DNA of 64,000 bases, from positions 145,362-209,361 of the forward strand of contig NZ_FLKM01000007.1 of the NCBI RefSeq assembly GCF_900086585.1, in the 5' to 3' direction. Both the position numbers and the translations under genes were made by a program. Position 1 is the first letter of the stretch, and every line of letters begins with the position of its first letter. Shown here piece by piece: positions 16,500 to 25,159 of this stretch. The stretch is from Emergencia timonensis. Lineage in GTDB: Bacteria > Bacillota > Clostridia > Peptostreptococcales > Anaerovoracaceae. Under the pieces are notes generated by a model, which did not search any database, was not told the DNA's origin, and saw only the letters and a program-made list of their open reading frames with translations.

Positions 16500-16680
16500 G
16501 TACAATCAACTCATTTTTACGATTTCAATGACATAATATCCTATTATTTTACAGAAATTAACAAAAATGTAAGCCATGACAATGTCTAATATTTTCATTA
16601 CATAACAGAGCGCTCTATTTTTCGTCTAATTTTTCCCAAATTATACTGTATTTTTTCATCAACTGCCATCTAACTCTATA

Positions 16681-16738
16681 AAATCTGCCATAATATCCTC
16701 TTTTTTAGCCTTTTTAGGCAGATTTTCTTGTGATCCAA
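16681..16738 (-). repeat. Direct repeat, copy 2 (RBS plus ATG-GCA segment)
   Basis: This is the second copy, downstream of the small membrane protein gene. The frame reads MADFIELDGS then TGA. The flanking AAAATCTGCC/GGCAGATTTT arms make an inverted repeat (16680-16726). Confidence 0.55.
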
Positions 16739-16795
16739 GCGCAAGGCGCAATTCAAACTTAAGGCGCGATCCAGATGCTATCAATCCATTTTGTG

Positions 16796-17023
16796 CTATA
16801 GCCTTGGATTCCTGGCAATTTCTTCCTTGATCTCTCGGCGCCGCTTGACTGCTGGGATGATGTTGATTACCATGGCGATCACAATGATGATTCCAACAAT
16901 AGATATCTTCTTTTCCTGCTGCCAACTGACGAAAATCAAGATCACGCCCATAACCAAAGCACAGATGGAAATGGTCATAGTAATCGTCGTCTGTCTGAGC
17001 ACTTTTTTCAAATCTTCCTTCAT
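16796..17023 (-). CDS. Small two-helix membrane protein
   Basis: The 75-residue product has two membrane segments (about 13-32 and 41-58) between charged ends: MKEDLKKVLRQ at the start and KRRREIKEEIARN at the end. No family is recognised. ATG 17023 is chosen because GGAGGG lies 7 bases upstream; the longer frame overlapping smpB has no ribosome site. It is 29 bases after smpB and may share its transcript. Confidence 0.6.
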   Translation of the reverse strand: MKEDLKKVLRQTTITMTISICALVMGVILIFVSWQQEKKISIVGIIIVIAMVINIIPAVKRRREIKEEIARNPRL

Positions 17024-17052
17024 CGTATATCCCTCCATCACGCTGATGCAAG

Positions 17053-17517
17053 TTACCATCTCTGTTTCATGGCCTGGTCTATCTTTCTGGCCGCATCTTT
17101 CTTAGCCATATCGTCACGTTTATCGTAGTTCTTTTTACCGCGGGCTACAGCCAGCTGCATCTTAGCGCGACCATCCTCATTGATGTACATATTGAGAGGA
17201 ATCAAAGTCAGACCTTTGATGGTCGTATAGCCGATCAGCTTTCTGATTTCCTGCTTATGTAGCAACAGCTTCCGCGGCCGCAAAGGGTCCACATTGAAGC
17301 GATTTCCCTGTTCATAAGGACTGATATTCATGCCATAGACGATCATCTCGCCATTTTCAATCTTGGCATAACTCTCTTTGATGCTGACCTTGCCTGCGCG
17401 AACTGATTTGATTTCTGTTCCTGTGAGCACGATGCCCGCCTCGTAAGTCTCCTCTATAAAATAATCATGGCGCGCCTTTTTGTTGTTGGCGACCATTTTC
17501 TTTTCTCTCTTTACCAT
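17053..17517 (-). CDS. smpB: SsrA-binding protein
   Basis: SmpB binds tmRNA and delivers it to stalled ribosomes. The 154-residue product shows the usual blocks: [45 protein letters not shown] and a basic tail [17 protein letters not shown]. Its ATG overlaps the last codons of the upstream signal peptidase gene, with AAGGTGA as ribosome site. Lying next to ssrA on the same strand is typical. Confidence 0.97.
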   Translation of the reverse strand: MVKREKKMVANNKKARHDYFIEETYEAGIVLTGTEIKSVRAGKVSIKESYAKIENGEMIVYGMNISPYEQGNRFNVDPLRPRKLLLHKQEIRKLIGYTTIKGLTLIPLNMYINEDGRAKMQLAVARGKKNYDKRDDMAKKDAARKIDQAMKQRW

Positions 17518-18002
17518 TTATAAATCACCTTACCTAATATATCATCTGTGCTGACCAGCCCCACAGCTTCACTTCTGCTGTCAGTGCTGGCAGCGCGATT
17601 ATCGCCCAGAACAAAGACATGCCCCTCGTCCACATTGACTTGATCCATCTCTCCACTGGTTCCTTCTGTAAAAGTATACTTTTCTGTTATAGGCTTATTG
17701 TTTACATATACTTTTCCGCCAGTAATCAACACCGTATCTCCCGGGACGGCGATGACCCTTTTCATCATCACTTTCCCTTCTCCCGTGATTGCATAGACCT
17801 CATTGGGAAGCAATATTACATCGCCCCGCTTCGGCTCGCTATTCCGGTAGGAAATCTTATTTACTAAAACGGTTTCGCCTTCAGAGTATGATGGCAGCAT
17901 CGAATTATCTGTCACACCAGTGACCTGAAACGAAACGGATATGGCTACTCCCGCACCTACACCTAAGCATGCTGCGACTAAAAAAGCAATGAATTTTTTC
18001 AT
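17511..18002 (-). CDS. lepB: Signal peptidase I (third of three tandem copies)
   Basis: Type I signal peptidase is a membrane-bound protease that removes signal peptides from exported proteins. The 163-residue product has one N-terminal membrane segment (about 3-25), catalytic Ser34 in DNSMLPSY and general-base Lys81 in [12 protein letters not shown], and the box E motif VLGDNRAAS. It overlaps smpB by 7 bases and directly follows another copy. Box B reads SMLPSY, where the other two read SMEPNF or SMKPNF, so specificity may differ. Confidence 0.93.
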   Translation of the reverse strand: MKKFIAFLVAACLGVGAGVAISVSFQVTGVTDNSMLPSYSEGETVLVNKISYRNSEPKRGDVILLPNEVYAITGEGKVMMKRVIAVPGDTVLITGGKVYVNNKPITEKYTFTEGTSGEMDQVNVDEGHVFVLGDNRAASTDSRSEAVGLVSTDDILGKVIYKW

Positions 18003-18539
18003 CTATAGTAATCTCCCGATTTTTCCAAATTTACTAAACGGGTATACTCTGAAAAAAGCCTTTCCTTCGATTGTATCTTCCTTGACAAATCCAACCTCTA
18101 AGAAGCGGCTGTCTGTGCTGTGTAATCTATTGTCGCCGAGGCAGAATACACTACCTTCGGGTACTACTACCGGAGCTACTTCTCCATTGGTAATACCGTC
18201 CTTCGTGTAATCATCATCTGTTTCTTTCCCGTTTATGTAAACCTTGCCGCCTTCTACCGCGACCATATCACCAGGGAGCGCGATGACCCTTTTGATCAGT
18301 TTCTTGTACTTTCCATCCTGGTCCTTTTGATGAGAAACGAATACGACCACATCGCCTCTTTGGGGCGTTTTTCCATTGGTATATGCCTGTTTGCTGACCA
18401 AAAGATAGTCTCCGCCCTCAAAGTTTGGCTCCATGGATATCCCCTCGACCATGGTCGGCATGATAAATTGAATGACAATCACTGCTGCTACAATGCCATT
18501 TGTAATCGCCTTTAGCCATTCCTTTCTATTCTCTTTCAT
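18003..18539 (-). CDS. lepB: Signal peptidase I (second tandem copy)
   Basis: The 178-residue product has one N-terminal membrane segment (about 12-30), catalytic Ser35 in GISMEPNF, Lys83 in LIKRVIALPGD and LGDNRLHSTDSR near the C-terminus. It is 20 bases after the first copy, and its stop codon abuts the start of the third. The close spacing suggests a single transcript for all three and smpB. Confidence 0.94.
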   Translation of the reverse strand: MKENRKEWLKAITNGIVAAVIVIQFIMPTMVEGISMEPNFEGGDYLLVSKQAYTNGKTPQRGDVVVFVSHQKDQDGKYKKLIKRVIALPGDMVAVEGGKVYINGKETDDDYTKDGITNGEVAPVVVPEGSVFCLGDNRLHSTDSRFLEVGFVKEDTIEGKAFFRVYPFSKFGKIGRLL

Positions 18540-18559
18540 CTCTATGACACCCCAATATC

Positions 18560-19087
18560 TTATTCAGCGTATGGATTTTTGATGAATCCGATCTTGTTAA
18601 AAGGATACAGCCTCAAGAAGACTTTGCCCACGACTTCGTCCATATCGATGCACCCCACCTCAGGAGAACGGCTGTCAATGCTGACTCTGCGATTATCACC
18701 CATACAGAACACCTTCCCATCAGGAACGACCAATCCATCTACATCGCCAGTTGTATAACCTTCTTTCGTATAGTCCTCAACCAGCTCTTCCCCATTTATG
18801 TAGACCTTGCCGTCAGAGATATCGATCTTATCGCCTGGAAGTCCAATGACTCTCTTGATCAAAAGCTTTTCATCGCCATTTTCACGAAGCAGCGCCGAAT
18901 GAACGACTACAACGTCACCGCGCTTCGGTTCGCCAAAGGTGTACGACTGCTTACTGACAAAGAGATAATCGTTTTCATAGAAGTTCGGCTTCATGGAACT
19001 CTGCTTGACGATGGTTGGCTTTATAAACTGCACTACAATCAATGCGATAACAATTGCAATAATGATATCCTTAATCCACTCTTTCAT
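18560..19087 (-). CDS. lepB: Signal peptidase I (first tandem copy)
   Basis: The 175-residue product has one N-terminal membrane segment (about 5-24), catalytic Ser31 in QSSMKPNF, Lys78 in LLIKRVIGLPGD and MGDNRRVSIDSR. It is closest in sequence to the second copy. The 18-base gap to the pseudouridine synthase upstream points to a longer operon. Confidence 0.94.
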   Translation of the reverse strand: MKEWIKDIIIAIVIALIVVQFIKPTIVKQSSMKPNFYENDYLFVSKQSYTFGEPKRGDVVVVHSALLRENGDEKLLIKRVIGLPGDKIDISDGKVYINGEELVEDYTKEGYTTGDVDGLVVPDGKVFCMGDNRRVSIDSRSPEVGCIDMDEVVGKVFLRLYPFNKIGFIKNPYAE

Positions 19088-19105
19088 GATCCTTTTGTCC
19101 CCCTA

Positions 19106-20077
19106 TTAATACTGTTCAAAAATTTGCTTTTTTATTCTCATAAAGTCTTCCGGAAGCTCTGCCGTAATCATCAGCCCATTCAAATAGGCCAGCTCACCGC
19201 TGCAGCCACTGAAAGTCAGCTTATACGCGTGAAGAAGCTGGGTGTTCAGGTTAAATCGTTCTCGCACGATATGATTCACCCTTCGGTCGCCATACTTAAC
19301 ATCGCCTATGACAGGATGGCCTGCCTGCGCCAGATGCGCTCTGATCTGATGTGTTCTTCCCGTTATGATTTCTACTTCCACCAAAGTATATTTTGCACTG
19401 CAAAGCAGTGGGCGTACGACGGTTTCCATGTCCCGTCCTTCACGGTCCATAGGCAGTACGGTCACTTTATTGAGGCACCTATCCTTTACCATCTTGTCTT
19501 TTAGATGCAGTTCCTTCTTTAATTGACCGCTGACAATGGTCATATAATATTTATTGATTTTATCTTTATCTCGAATCATCTGATTCAAATTTTGTAAAGC
19601 CCCATTGGTCTTGCCAAAGAGAACCAGACCCGTGGTATTGCGGTCCAGACGATTGACCGGCGCCGGTGTAAAAGTCTTCTCCAGGCGAGGATTATAATCT
19701 CCTTTTTCGATCAAATAGTCTACGACCTGGTTTGCGAGATGATTCTTTTTCTCTGTGCTGTCACCGTGGGTCAGCAGACCAAAAGGTTTCTCGACAGCGA
19801 TAATGTTTTCATCTTCGTAAGCCACCTTAAATTGACGTTTTGCTCTGGATGTTCTCTGCTTGCGCTGAAACTTCCGGACGTCTTCCTCCTGCATATATAA
19901 AGTCACTTCGTCACCTAAGGCCAGCATGGTGTCTTCCTTGCACCGCTTTCCATTGACCTTGACATCTTTGCGAATCGCTTTGTATATATAGCTAAGAGGT
20001 GCATTTTCCAAATATTTCCGCAGGAACTTGTCCAATCGCTGATTCTGTTCATTCTTCCCAATTTCTACTCTAATCAT
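19106..20077 (-). CDS. RluC/RluD-family pseudouridine synthase
   Basis: The enzyme converts specific uridines in RNA (usually 23S rRNA) to pseudouridine. The 323-residue product has an N-terminal S4 RNA-binding domain ([10 protein letters not shown] to about residue 65) and the catalytic domain with Asp145 in the motif [14 protein letters not shown], followed by [10 protein letters not shown]. The residue before RLD is Asn where His is usual. It seems to be the first gene of the unit leading into the signal peptidases. Which uridine it modifies is not clear. Confidence 0.9.
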   Translation of the reverse strand: MIRVEIGKNEQNQRLDKFLRKYLENAPLSYIYKAIRKDVKVNGKRCKEDTMLALGDEVTLYMQEEDVRKFQRKQRTSRAKRQFKVAYEDENIIAVEKPFGLLTHGDSTEKKNHLANQVVDYLIEKGDYNPRLEKTFTPAPVNRLDRNTTGLVLFGKTNGALQNLNQMIRDKDKINKYYMTIVSGQLKKELHLKDKMVKDRCLNKVTVLPMDREGRDMETVVRPLLCSAKYTLVEVEIITGRTHQIRAHLAQAGHPVIGDVKYGDRRVNHIVRERFNLNTQLLHAYKLTFSGCSGELAYLNGLMITAELPEDFMRIKKQIFEQY

Positions 20078-20230
20078 AGCTTCTATTATACATCATCAGC
20101 GGACGCAAAGCAAAATTTATTTGCGAGGCAGGCAAAAGTATGTTAAATTATTATATATAATGTGCATGCGGAAATGTGTCCCGCGGACAATATTTTTCAT
20201 GTTATTATCAAAAGGAAAAGGGGAGAAAAA

Positions 20231-20665
20231 ATGAAAAGTCTAAAAGATTTTATATACGACAAAAATGACATTATCATCGCCTTGGTAATTTTAATTCTAG
20301 CAGCGCTGTTAATCGTCTGGCGGATGGACGCCATCATGGAATATCCGCAGACCCTGGCACAGCAAACAGGCACGACAGATACCACCGATGAAACGGCAGT
20401 CCCGAGCGAGGATGACAGCAAAGGCGGAGATTCTGGCCTTTGGTCCAAAGGGGTCTTATCAAAGGAAATTAAAGTAAAGGTAGCCGGCGGTTCTGCAACT
20501 GCAGCAGTACAGAGCCTGGTCGATGCCGGTCTGTTCTCTTCTTATGAAGAATTTACGAAGGTCTGCAAAGCTGCAGGATACACCCCGGAGGATATCAAAG
20601 CTACTACGTTTACCTTTGAGGCAGGGTGCACCCAGACAGACATTGCAAAAAAAGTTACCAAATAG
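20231..20665 (+). CDS. Membrane-anchored protein with MltG-like N-terminal domain
   Basis: The 144-residue protein has one N-terminal membrane segment (about 13-33), a Thr/Ser/Asp-rich linker (40-75) and a small C-terminal domain with GGSATAAVQSLVDAGLFSSYEEF. That domain resembles the LysM-like entry domain of MltG/YceG, without the catalytic part. ATG 20231 is preceded by GGGGAG; the 23 residues upstream are rejected. A role at the cell envelope is inferred only from the domain and topology. Confidence 0.6.
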   Translation: MKSLKDFIYDKNDIIIALVILILAALLIVWRMDAIMEYPQTLAQQTGTTDTTDETAVPSEDDSKGGDSGLWSKGVLSKEIKVKVAGGSATAAVQSLVDAGLFSSYEEFTKVCKAAGYTPEDIKATTFTFEAGCTQTDIAKKVTK

Positions 20666-20671
20666 AAATTT

Positions 20672-20935
20672 TTATCTTAGCAGCGCGATTATTTTTTCCA
20701 GTCGCGCTCTTTGTTCTGCATTCATCATCGGCATCAGACTTTTTACTGCTGCCATCTGTTTCTCATAAGGTATATTGCTCTGATTGAGCTTTTCTTTCAG
20801 TTTCATGATCTCGGATACTAGTTCGGCATCACTTTTCTTTTCGAAAGATTTGGCCTTCGCCATGGTTGATTTCTTATCTGCAGAAATACCCAGCTGGCTG
20901 GCCAGGTCCATGATTGTCTTGTCATCTAAACTCAT
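20672..20935 (-). CDS. Small conserved-looking protein of unknown function
   Basis: This is an 87-residue, helix-rich, charged protein (MSLDDKTIMDLASQLGIS...). The second half, NIPYEKQMAAVKSLMPMMNAEQRARLEKII, looks like a helical bundle. No family is recognised. ATG 20935 follows AAGGAG at 7 bases. It is divergent from the 73-residue gene at 21026 with a 90-base gap, and ends 6 bases from the convergent MltG-like gene. Confidence 0.55.
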   Translation of the reverse strand: MSLDDKTIMDLASQLGISADKKSTMAKAKSFEKKSDAELVSEIMKLKEKLNQSNIPYEKQMAAVKSLMPMMNAEQRARLEKIIALLR

Positions 20936-21025
20936 TACATCACTCCTTTTCACGATTATTATATGCACGAAATTGTCCAGTATTTCATAATATATATATA
21001 GAAATTATGGAGGTGACATATAGTT

Positions 21026-21247
21026 ATGAATCCAATCCCGATTATCCTTGTTTTATTCGTATTAAAAAACAAGAGCAATATTCAGCCGCCGGTGATTAAC
21101 ACCTTGGAATTAGAATCCTTCCTTGACAACGCCCGGACTGTTCTGAACACCATAGACAAAATAAACGGATTTACCCAGGGAGGCGGACTTTCAAATCTGC
21201 CCGATATGAAAAAAATGATGGAAATCGTTGATAATTTACCTCTTTAG
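21026..21247 (+). CDS. Small hypothetical protein with hydrophobic N-terminus
   Basis: This is a 73-residue product with a short hydrophobic start (MNPIPIILVLFVLK) and an amphipathic remainder (LELESFLDNARTVLNTIDKING). GGAGGTGA stands before ATG 21026. Function unknown. The end of the gene contains the promoter of fba. Confidence 0.5.
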   Translation: MNPIPIILVLFVLKNKSNIQPPVINTLELESFLDNARTVLNTIDKINGFTQGGGLSNLPDMKKMMEIVDNLPL

Positions 21248-21255
21248 TGTATAAT
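21228..21255 (+). promoter_or_regulatory. Promoter of fba
   Basis: TTGATA (21228-21233), a 16-base spacer and a perfect TATAAT (21250-21255), overlapping the last codons of the preceding small gene. Confidence 0.65.
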
Positions 21256-21261
21256 GTTGTA

Positions 21262-21391
21262 TAGATTATTTTTTAATTTTAATACGACTGAATCCTGCCA
21301 ATCGTGCTTCGCACTCTTGGGGATTTAAAGCATAAGGTCTGTCCAATGATTTCCTTCAGAAATCGGGAACAGAACCATTAGGAGGTATATT
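21262..21391 (+). promoter_or_regulatory. Structured 5' leader of fba
   Basis: About 130 nt separate the predicted transcript start from ATG. They contain a GTGC-TTC-GCAC hairpin (about 21307-21317) and a longer stem (GGTCTGTCC with GGAACAGAACC, with GATTTC/GAAATC inside). No known riboswitch is recognised and no terminator is seen, so any control would act on translation or stability. Confidence 0.4.
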
Positions 21392-22321
21392 ATGGCTCTA
21401 GTTACAACTAAAGAAATGTTTGCGAAAGCAATCAACAGCGATTATGCAATTGGTGCATTTAACGTGAATAACATGGAGATTATCCAGGGTATCGTTGAAG
21501 CCGCTCAGATAGAGAATGCACCTTTGATTCTGCAGGTTTCTGCGGGTGCAAGAAAGTATGCAAAACCGATATATTTACTTAAGCTGGTAGAAGCAGCAAT
21601 CGAGGACACAGGCGTAGATGTTGCGCTGCACCTGGACCACGGCGAAGATTTTGACATCTGCAAGAAATGCGTCGATGACGGATTCACCTCTGTCATGGTC
21701 GATGGCTCTAAACATCCTTTTGAGGAGAACATCGCACTGACAAAGCAGGTCGTCGATTACGCTCACGCCCGCGGAGTCGTCGTAGAAGCCGAATTAGGCA
21801 AACTGGCTGGCGTAGAAGACAATATCAAAGTAGATGCCAGATCCGCCACCTTCACAGATCCAGACGAAGCGGCGGAATTTGTGGAAAGAACCGGTGTCGA
21901 CTCCCTAGCTATCGCCATCGGCACAAGCCACGGAGCATACAAGTTTAAAGGCGAACCGTATCTTGACTTCGAAAGATTGAAGAAAATACATGCTTTGATA
22001 CCTGATACACCGCTAGTGCTTCACGGTGCGTCCTCAGTACTTAGAGAATTTGTAGACAGATGCAACGAATTCGGAGGTGAAATCCCAGGCGCACAAGGCG
22101 TTCCAGAGGATATGATCCACGAAGCTGTCAACTATGGAATTTGCAAGGTAAACGTAGACACAGACTTAAGGCTTGCAATGACTGCAGAGATCAGACGAGT
22201 TCTTACAGAACATCCAGAAGAATTTGATCCAAGAAAATATCTTGGACCTGGCAGAGATGCGATTACCAGAATGGTACAGCATAAAATCAGAGATATGCTG
22301 AATGCATCCGGTACTAAATAG
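21392..22321 (+). CDS. fba: Class II fructose-1,6-bisphosphate aldolase
   Basis: A glycolytic/gluconeogenic zinc enzyme that splits fructose-1,6-bisphosphate into glyceraldehyde-3-phosphate and dihydroxyacetone phosphate. The 309-residue product shows the catalytic Asp82 and zinc ligand His83 in LHLDHGEDF, the DGFTSVMVDGS block, GTSHGAYKF and LVLHGASS. AGGAGG precedes ATG 21392. It is a single gene between its own promoter and a terminator. Confidence 0.96.
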   Translation: MALVTTKEMFAKAINSDYAIGAFNVNNMEIIQGIVEAAQIENAPLILQVSAGARKYAKPIYLLKLVEAAIEDTGVDVALHLDHGEDFDICKKCVDDGFTSVMVDGSKHPFEENIALTKQVVDYAHARGVVVEAELGKLAGVEDNIKVDARSATFTDPDEAAEFVERTGVDSLAIAIGTSHGAYKFKGEPYLDFERLKKIHALIPDTPLVLHGASSVLREFVDRCNEFGGEIPGAQGVPEDMIHEAVNYGICKVNVDTDLRLAMTAEIRRVLTEHPEEFDPRKYLGPGRDAITRMVQHKIRDMLNASGTK

Positions 22322-22338
22322 ATAAACATAACAGGGTA

Positions 22339-22367
22339 AGGGGTTGACCGATTCAGTCAGCCCTTTT
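22339..22367 (+). terminator. Terminator of fba
   Basis: Stem GGGTTGAC/GTCAGCCC (one G-U pair), loop CGATTCA, then TTTTT. Confidence 0.8.
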
Positions 22368-22438
22368 TGCAAAGAATCTTTTCATATTTCTATATTAGCA
22401 CTGATTAAAATCCGCTCCCTATCATTCTGCTCCATCAA

Positions 22439-22482
22439 AAAATCCGATTAGACTCAGATAAGCATCTGGCCAATCGGATTTT
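22439..22482 (-). terminator. Terminator of the LuxR-type gene
   Basis: AAAATCCGATT pairs perfectly with AATCGGATTTT across a 22-base loop; it lies just after the stop codon of the leftward LuxR-type gene. Confidence 0.7.
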
Positions 22483-22486
22483 CTTG

Positions 22487-23410
22487 TTATTGTTCTCTTT
22501 CTTTCTCTTCTCTGACGATGCAGACTGCTTCTACTCGATTCTTAACATTCATCTTTCGGAATGTATTATAGATATGAGCCTTAACAGTGCTTTCAGAAAT
22601 GAATAGTTCCTCGGCAATCTGTGTATTCGTTTTGCCTTCGTATATTTCCTTTAGTATTTCAACCTCTCGTTTTGTCAAATCGTATTTCTGTTTTACTAAA
22701 TCCAACGCCTCATTGATGTCCATTGCAACCGGCGCATCTACCAGATAGGACTTGGAAAAATCCCGCTTATACAATAAAATGATATTCGCAGCATTGATTA
22801 CCAGCCAGTAGAAGATTGTCAAGTCCATTATGTCTTCATTGGACTCTTTTACGATGCCCGATTCACTGATAAAATAGGTCACGTAGTTCACTGTCATGAA
22901 TAAGGTAATCACACTCTTATAAGCAATCAATTTATGTGAGTCGCCGTTCTTTAAGCCGCTGACAATACAGGCAATACTGCCGGCAATCAACAAGCATAAT
23001 AGCGGTATGTCGATAATCAGCCTAGTCCACTTGATATCGACAAAGAAGATGACAGAAACCATCCAGATGCAAAAATAAAATAGAATGTATTTCTTCGCTA
23101 TACGGACAACCCAGTTACAGTCTTCGCTTTGGCAGATATTTGTCTCTACGCGCAGCCAGAACAGCACCAAAACCGCAATCAGGCAATCACCGATACTGAG
23201 AATCATGTTGCCGCTGGAGTGATTGATGATCTTGTCGCTGTAATAGATAAAGAAATCATACAAGTTCATGATTACGAGCATTAAAATAAACGGCTTCATT
23301 ACGCTGTATTCTTTCCCTTTATCGCCTTTACCAGCCAGCCACTGAATCGTCAGCGCAGACACGCCAATGAGGATTGTAAAAATATAGCAAAATACAATTA
23401 CATGCTTCAT
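22487..23410 (-). CDS. Membrane-bound LuxR-type transcriptional regulator
   Basis: The 307-residue product joins about six to seven N-terminal membrane segments (residues 1-215) to a C-terminal LuxR/GerE helix-turn-helix (about 238-300: YDLTKREVEILKEIYEGKTNTQIAEEL, then SESTVKAHIYNTF). No receiver domain is present, so sensing probably takes place in the membrane. It follows nhaC on the same strand with a terminator between, and may regulate it. The ligand is unknown. Confidence 0.8.
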   Translation of the reverse strand: MKHVIVFCYIFTILIGVSALTIQWLAGKGDKGKEYSVMKPFILMLVIMNLYDFFIYYSDKIINHSSGNMILSIGDCLIAVLVLFWLRVETNICQSEDCNWVVRIAKKYILFYFCIWMVSVIFFVDIKWTRLIIDIPLLCLLIAGSIACIVSGLKNGDSHKLIAYKSVITLFMTVNYVTYFISESGIVKESNEDIMDLTIFYWLVINAANIILLYKRDFSKSYLVDAPVAMDINEALDLVKQKYDLTKREVEILKEIYEGKTNTQIAEELFISESTVKAHIYNTFRKMNVKNRVEAVCIVREEKEREQ

Positions 23411-23466
23411 CCACCTATTAGTCCTTTCAATAATTTATTCCCTATTCATTTTACTACGAATCAAAT

Positions 23467-23498
23467 CGAAAGGCCAGGTAAATTTACCTGGCCTTTCG
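23467..23498. terminator. Perfect palindromic terminator after nhaC
   Basis: A 32-base perfect palindrome (16-bp arms starting CGAAAGGCCAGG) lies 64 bases past the nhaC stop codon; T-runs flank it. Confidence 0.75.
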
Positions 23499-23562
23499 AC
23501 TTTTATTTTACTCAATATATTAAGGAGAACTTTCGTAAGCCCCTTATTATCTTTTTGCCGCT

Positions 23563-25080
23563 CTATGCTTCCAAAGCTTTGAGCGCCTCCTCTTTCTCTC
23601 TTTCTCTTTCTTCTAATATCTTCTGATATTCCTCTTCCGTCATCTCCGACATCGTAATGCCAGTGAAACCATAGAGGATGGAAATCAGTGGGTTTATCCA
23701 GTTAAGAACAGCGAAAGGAATGTAACCGCTTCCGACCTGCAGGAAAGACCTCATAGTCGCTCCACAAGTGTTCCATGGGAAGAAGTTGGATGTAATCGTT
23801 CCCGAGTCCTCGAGACATCTGGACAGGTTCTTCGGCTGCAGTCTTCTGTCTTCGAAAGCCTCCTTAAACATTCTGCCTGGCAGGATAATCGCCAGATACT
23901 GGTCACAGCAAAGGGCATTGACAATCAGACACATCAGTTCCGTCATCAGGACCAAACCGCCTCTCGTGCCTCTCGCCAGCTTCAGCATTGCCGCAGCAAT
24001 GGTGGCCATGATACCGGTAGAGTCTACGATACCGCCGAATACCATTGCACACAGAATCAGTGAGATGGTCCACATCATGCCCTGCATGCCTTCATTGGAG
24101 AGCAGGCCAGCCAGCTCATTGAGCACGCTGGAAGCACCTTCTGGAACGTCCGTCGTAACGCCGTAGTTCAAATAAGCGCCTGCACCTGTGACGCCTTCTG
24201 CCCCACTGTTAAAAATGCTGTCTGCACCGTTGCCTATAATGCTTCTGCCCTGCATCGGGAAGAACGGCAGACCGAGAACAACGCCGCCGACCAAGGCCGG
24301 TAGTGCCGGAAGTTTCAGTGCTACAGCTGCGATAACGAATAGCGGCGGAATCAGGCAGACCAGACTTACATTATAGCTGTCGCTGATAAATCCGAGAATT
24401 TCATCGATGGTACTCATGTCCGGACCTGCGGTACTGCCAGTGTGCATGAATCCCATGACCAAATAAACTACCATGGCGATGACCCATGCCGGACCGGTAG
24501 TGAACACCATGTGTTTGATGTGGTCAAATAAGGTGGCACCTGCTACTGCTGGCGCCAGGTTGGTCGTGTCAGACAGTGGCGACATCTTGTCCCCGAAATA
24601 AGCTCCGGATACAACAGCACCAGCGGTCATGACCGGCGGGAAACCTAAAGCTGTTCCTACACCAATCAAGGCAACGCCCATGGATCCAGCAGTTGACCAG
24701 GATGATCCTGTTGCCAGAGATACGATGGAACATAGCAAACAGGCAGTGGCCAGGAAAATGCTTGGAGAAATAACTTTGATACCGAAATACATCATAGACG
24801 GTACTACGCCCCCTGCCATCCAGGAACCCAACATCAAGCCTACTACTGCCAGAATCAGAATTGCCTGCATGGTTCTGTTGATAGCAGCCAGAATGCCTGC
24901 TTCCATGTAGTTCCATTTCCATCCATTGAGCATTGCGATGATGGCAGCAAAAGCGCCTGCAAGAACTAGCGCAACGTGCGCTTCCCCGGCATCTGTATCA
25001 ATCATAACGTTCCAGAAGATCAAGACGATCATCACGACCATTACGAGGATACACTGCCACATAGGAATCTTTCTACCCAT
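23563..25080 (-). CDS. nhaC: NhaC-family Na+/H+ antiporter
   Basis: The 505-residue product has about 11-12 membrane segments and the NhaC pattern: LVGGVVLGLPFFPMQG, GAYFGDKMSPLSDTTNLAPA (about residues 165-185, with the conserved polar DKxSPxSDTT block) and SGTITSNFFPWNTCGA. Family members exchange Na+ for H+ or, in some cases, malate/lactate. GGAGGAC precedes ATG 25080. The leader contains an intrinsic terminator (25126-25159), so transcription attenuation is likely. The C-terminal tail is a charged Glu/Lys-rich helix. Confidence 0.9.
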   Translation of the reverse strand: MGRKIPMWQCILVMVVMIVLIFWNVMIDTDAGEAHVALVLAGAFAAIIAMLNGWKWNYMEAGILAAINRTMQAILILAVVGLMLGSWMAGGVVPSMMYFGIKVISPSIFLATACLLCSIVSLATGSSWSTAGSMGVALIGVGTALGFPPVMTAGAVVSGAYFGDKMSPLSDTTNLAPAVAGATLFDHIKHMVFTTGPAWVIAMVVYLVMGFMHTGSTAGPDMSTIDEILGFISDSYNVSLVCLIPPLFVIAAVALKLPALPALVGGVVLGLPFFPMQGRSIIGNGADSIFNSGAEGVTGAGAYLNYGVTTDVPEGASSVLNELAGLLSNEGMQGMMWTISLILCAMVFGGIVDSTGIMATIAAAMLKLARGTRGGLVLMTELMCLIVNALCCDQYLAIILPGRMFKEAFEDRRLQPKNLSRCLEDSGTITSNFFPWNTCGATMRSFLQVGSGYIPFAVLNWINPLISILYGFTGITMSEMTEEEYQKILEEREREKEEALKALEA

Positions 25081-25115
25081 AATAAGTCCTCCTACTTAAA
25101 ATAAATAGTGATAAA

Positions 25116-25159
25116 AAAATAAAATCCTGTAACGCGGAAATCCAAATCCGAATTACAGG
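25116..25159 (-). promoter_or_regulatory. Leader terminator (attenuator) of nhaC
   Basis: On the minus strand CCTGTAA/TTACAGG encloses an inner CGGA/TCCG hairpin and is followed by TTTTATTTTTTTAT, about 45 bases before the nhaC start codon. A terminator placed ahead of the gene suggests control by an RNA or protein ligand; no antiterminator partner was identified. Confidence 0.65.

Larger units (their letters stand above)
16260..16795. other. Intergenic region upstream of ssrA
   Basis: No gene of normal length is supported here. It contains an 11-bp palindrome (16401-16425) and two near-copies of a ribosome-site/start segment (16441-16499 and 16681-16738). The minus strand holds only very short frames (MADFIELDGS; MAFLQIRNALIPHRGIRWK and a few more residues). 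Confidence 0.5.

Noticed and set aside
16659..17051. 130-codon frame overlapping the small membrane protein
   Set aside because: It is in another frame of the supported 75-residue gene and lacks a ribosome site at its start.
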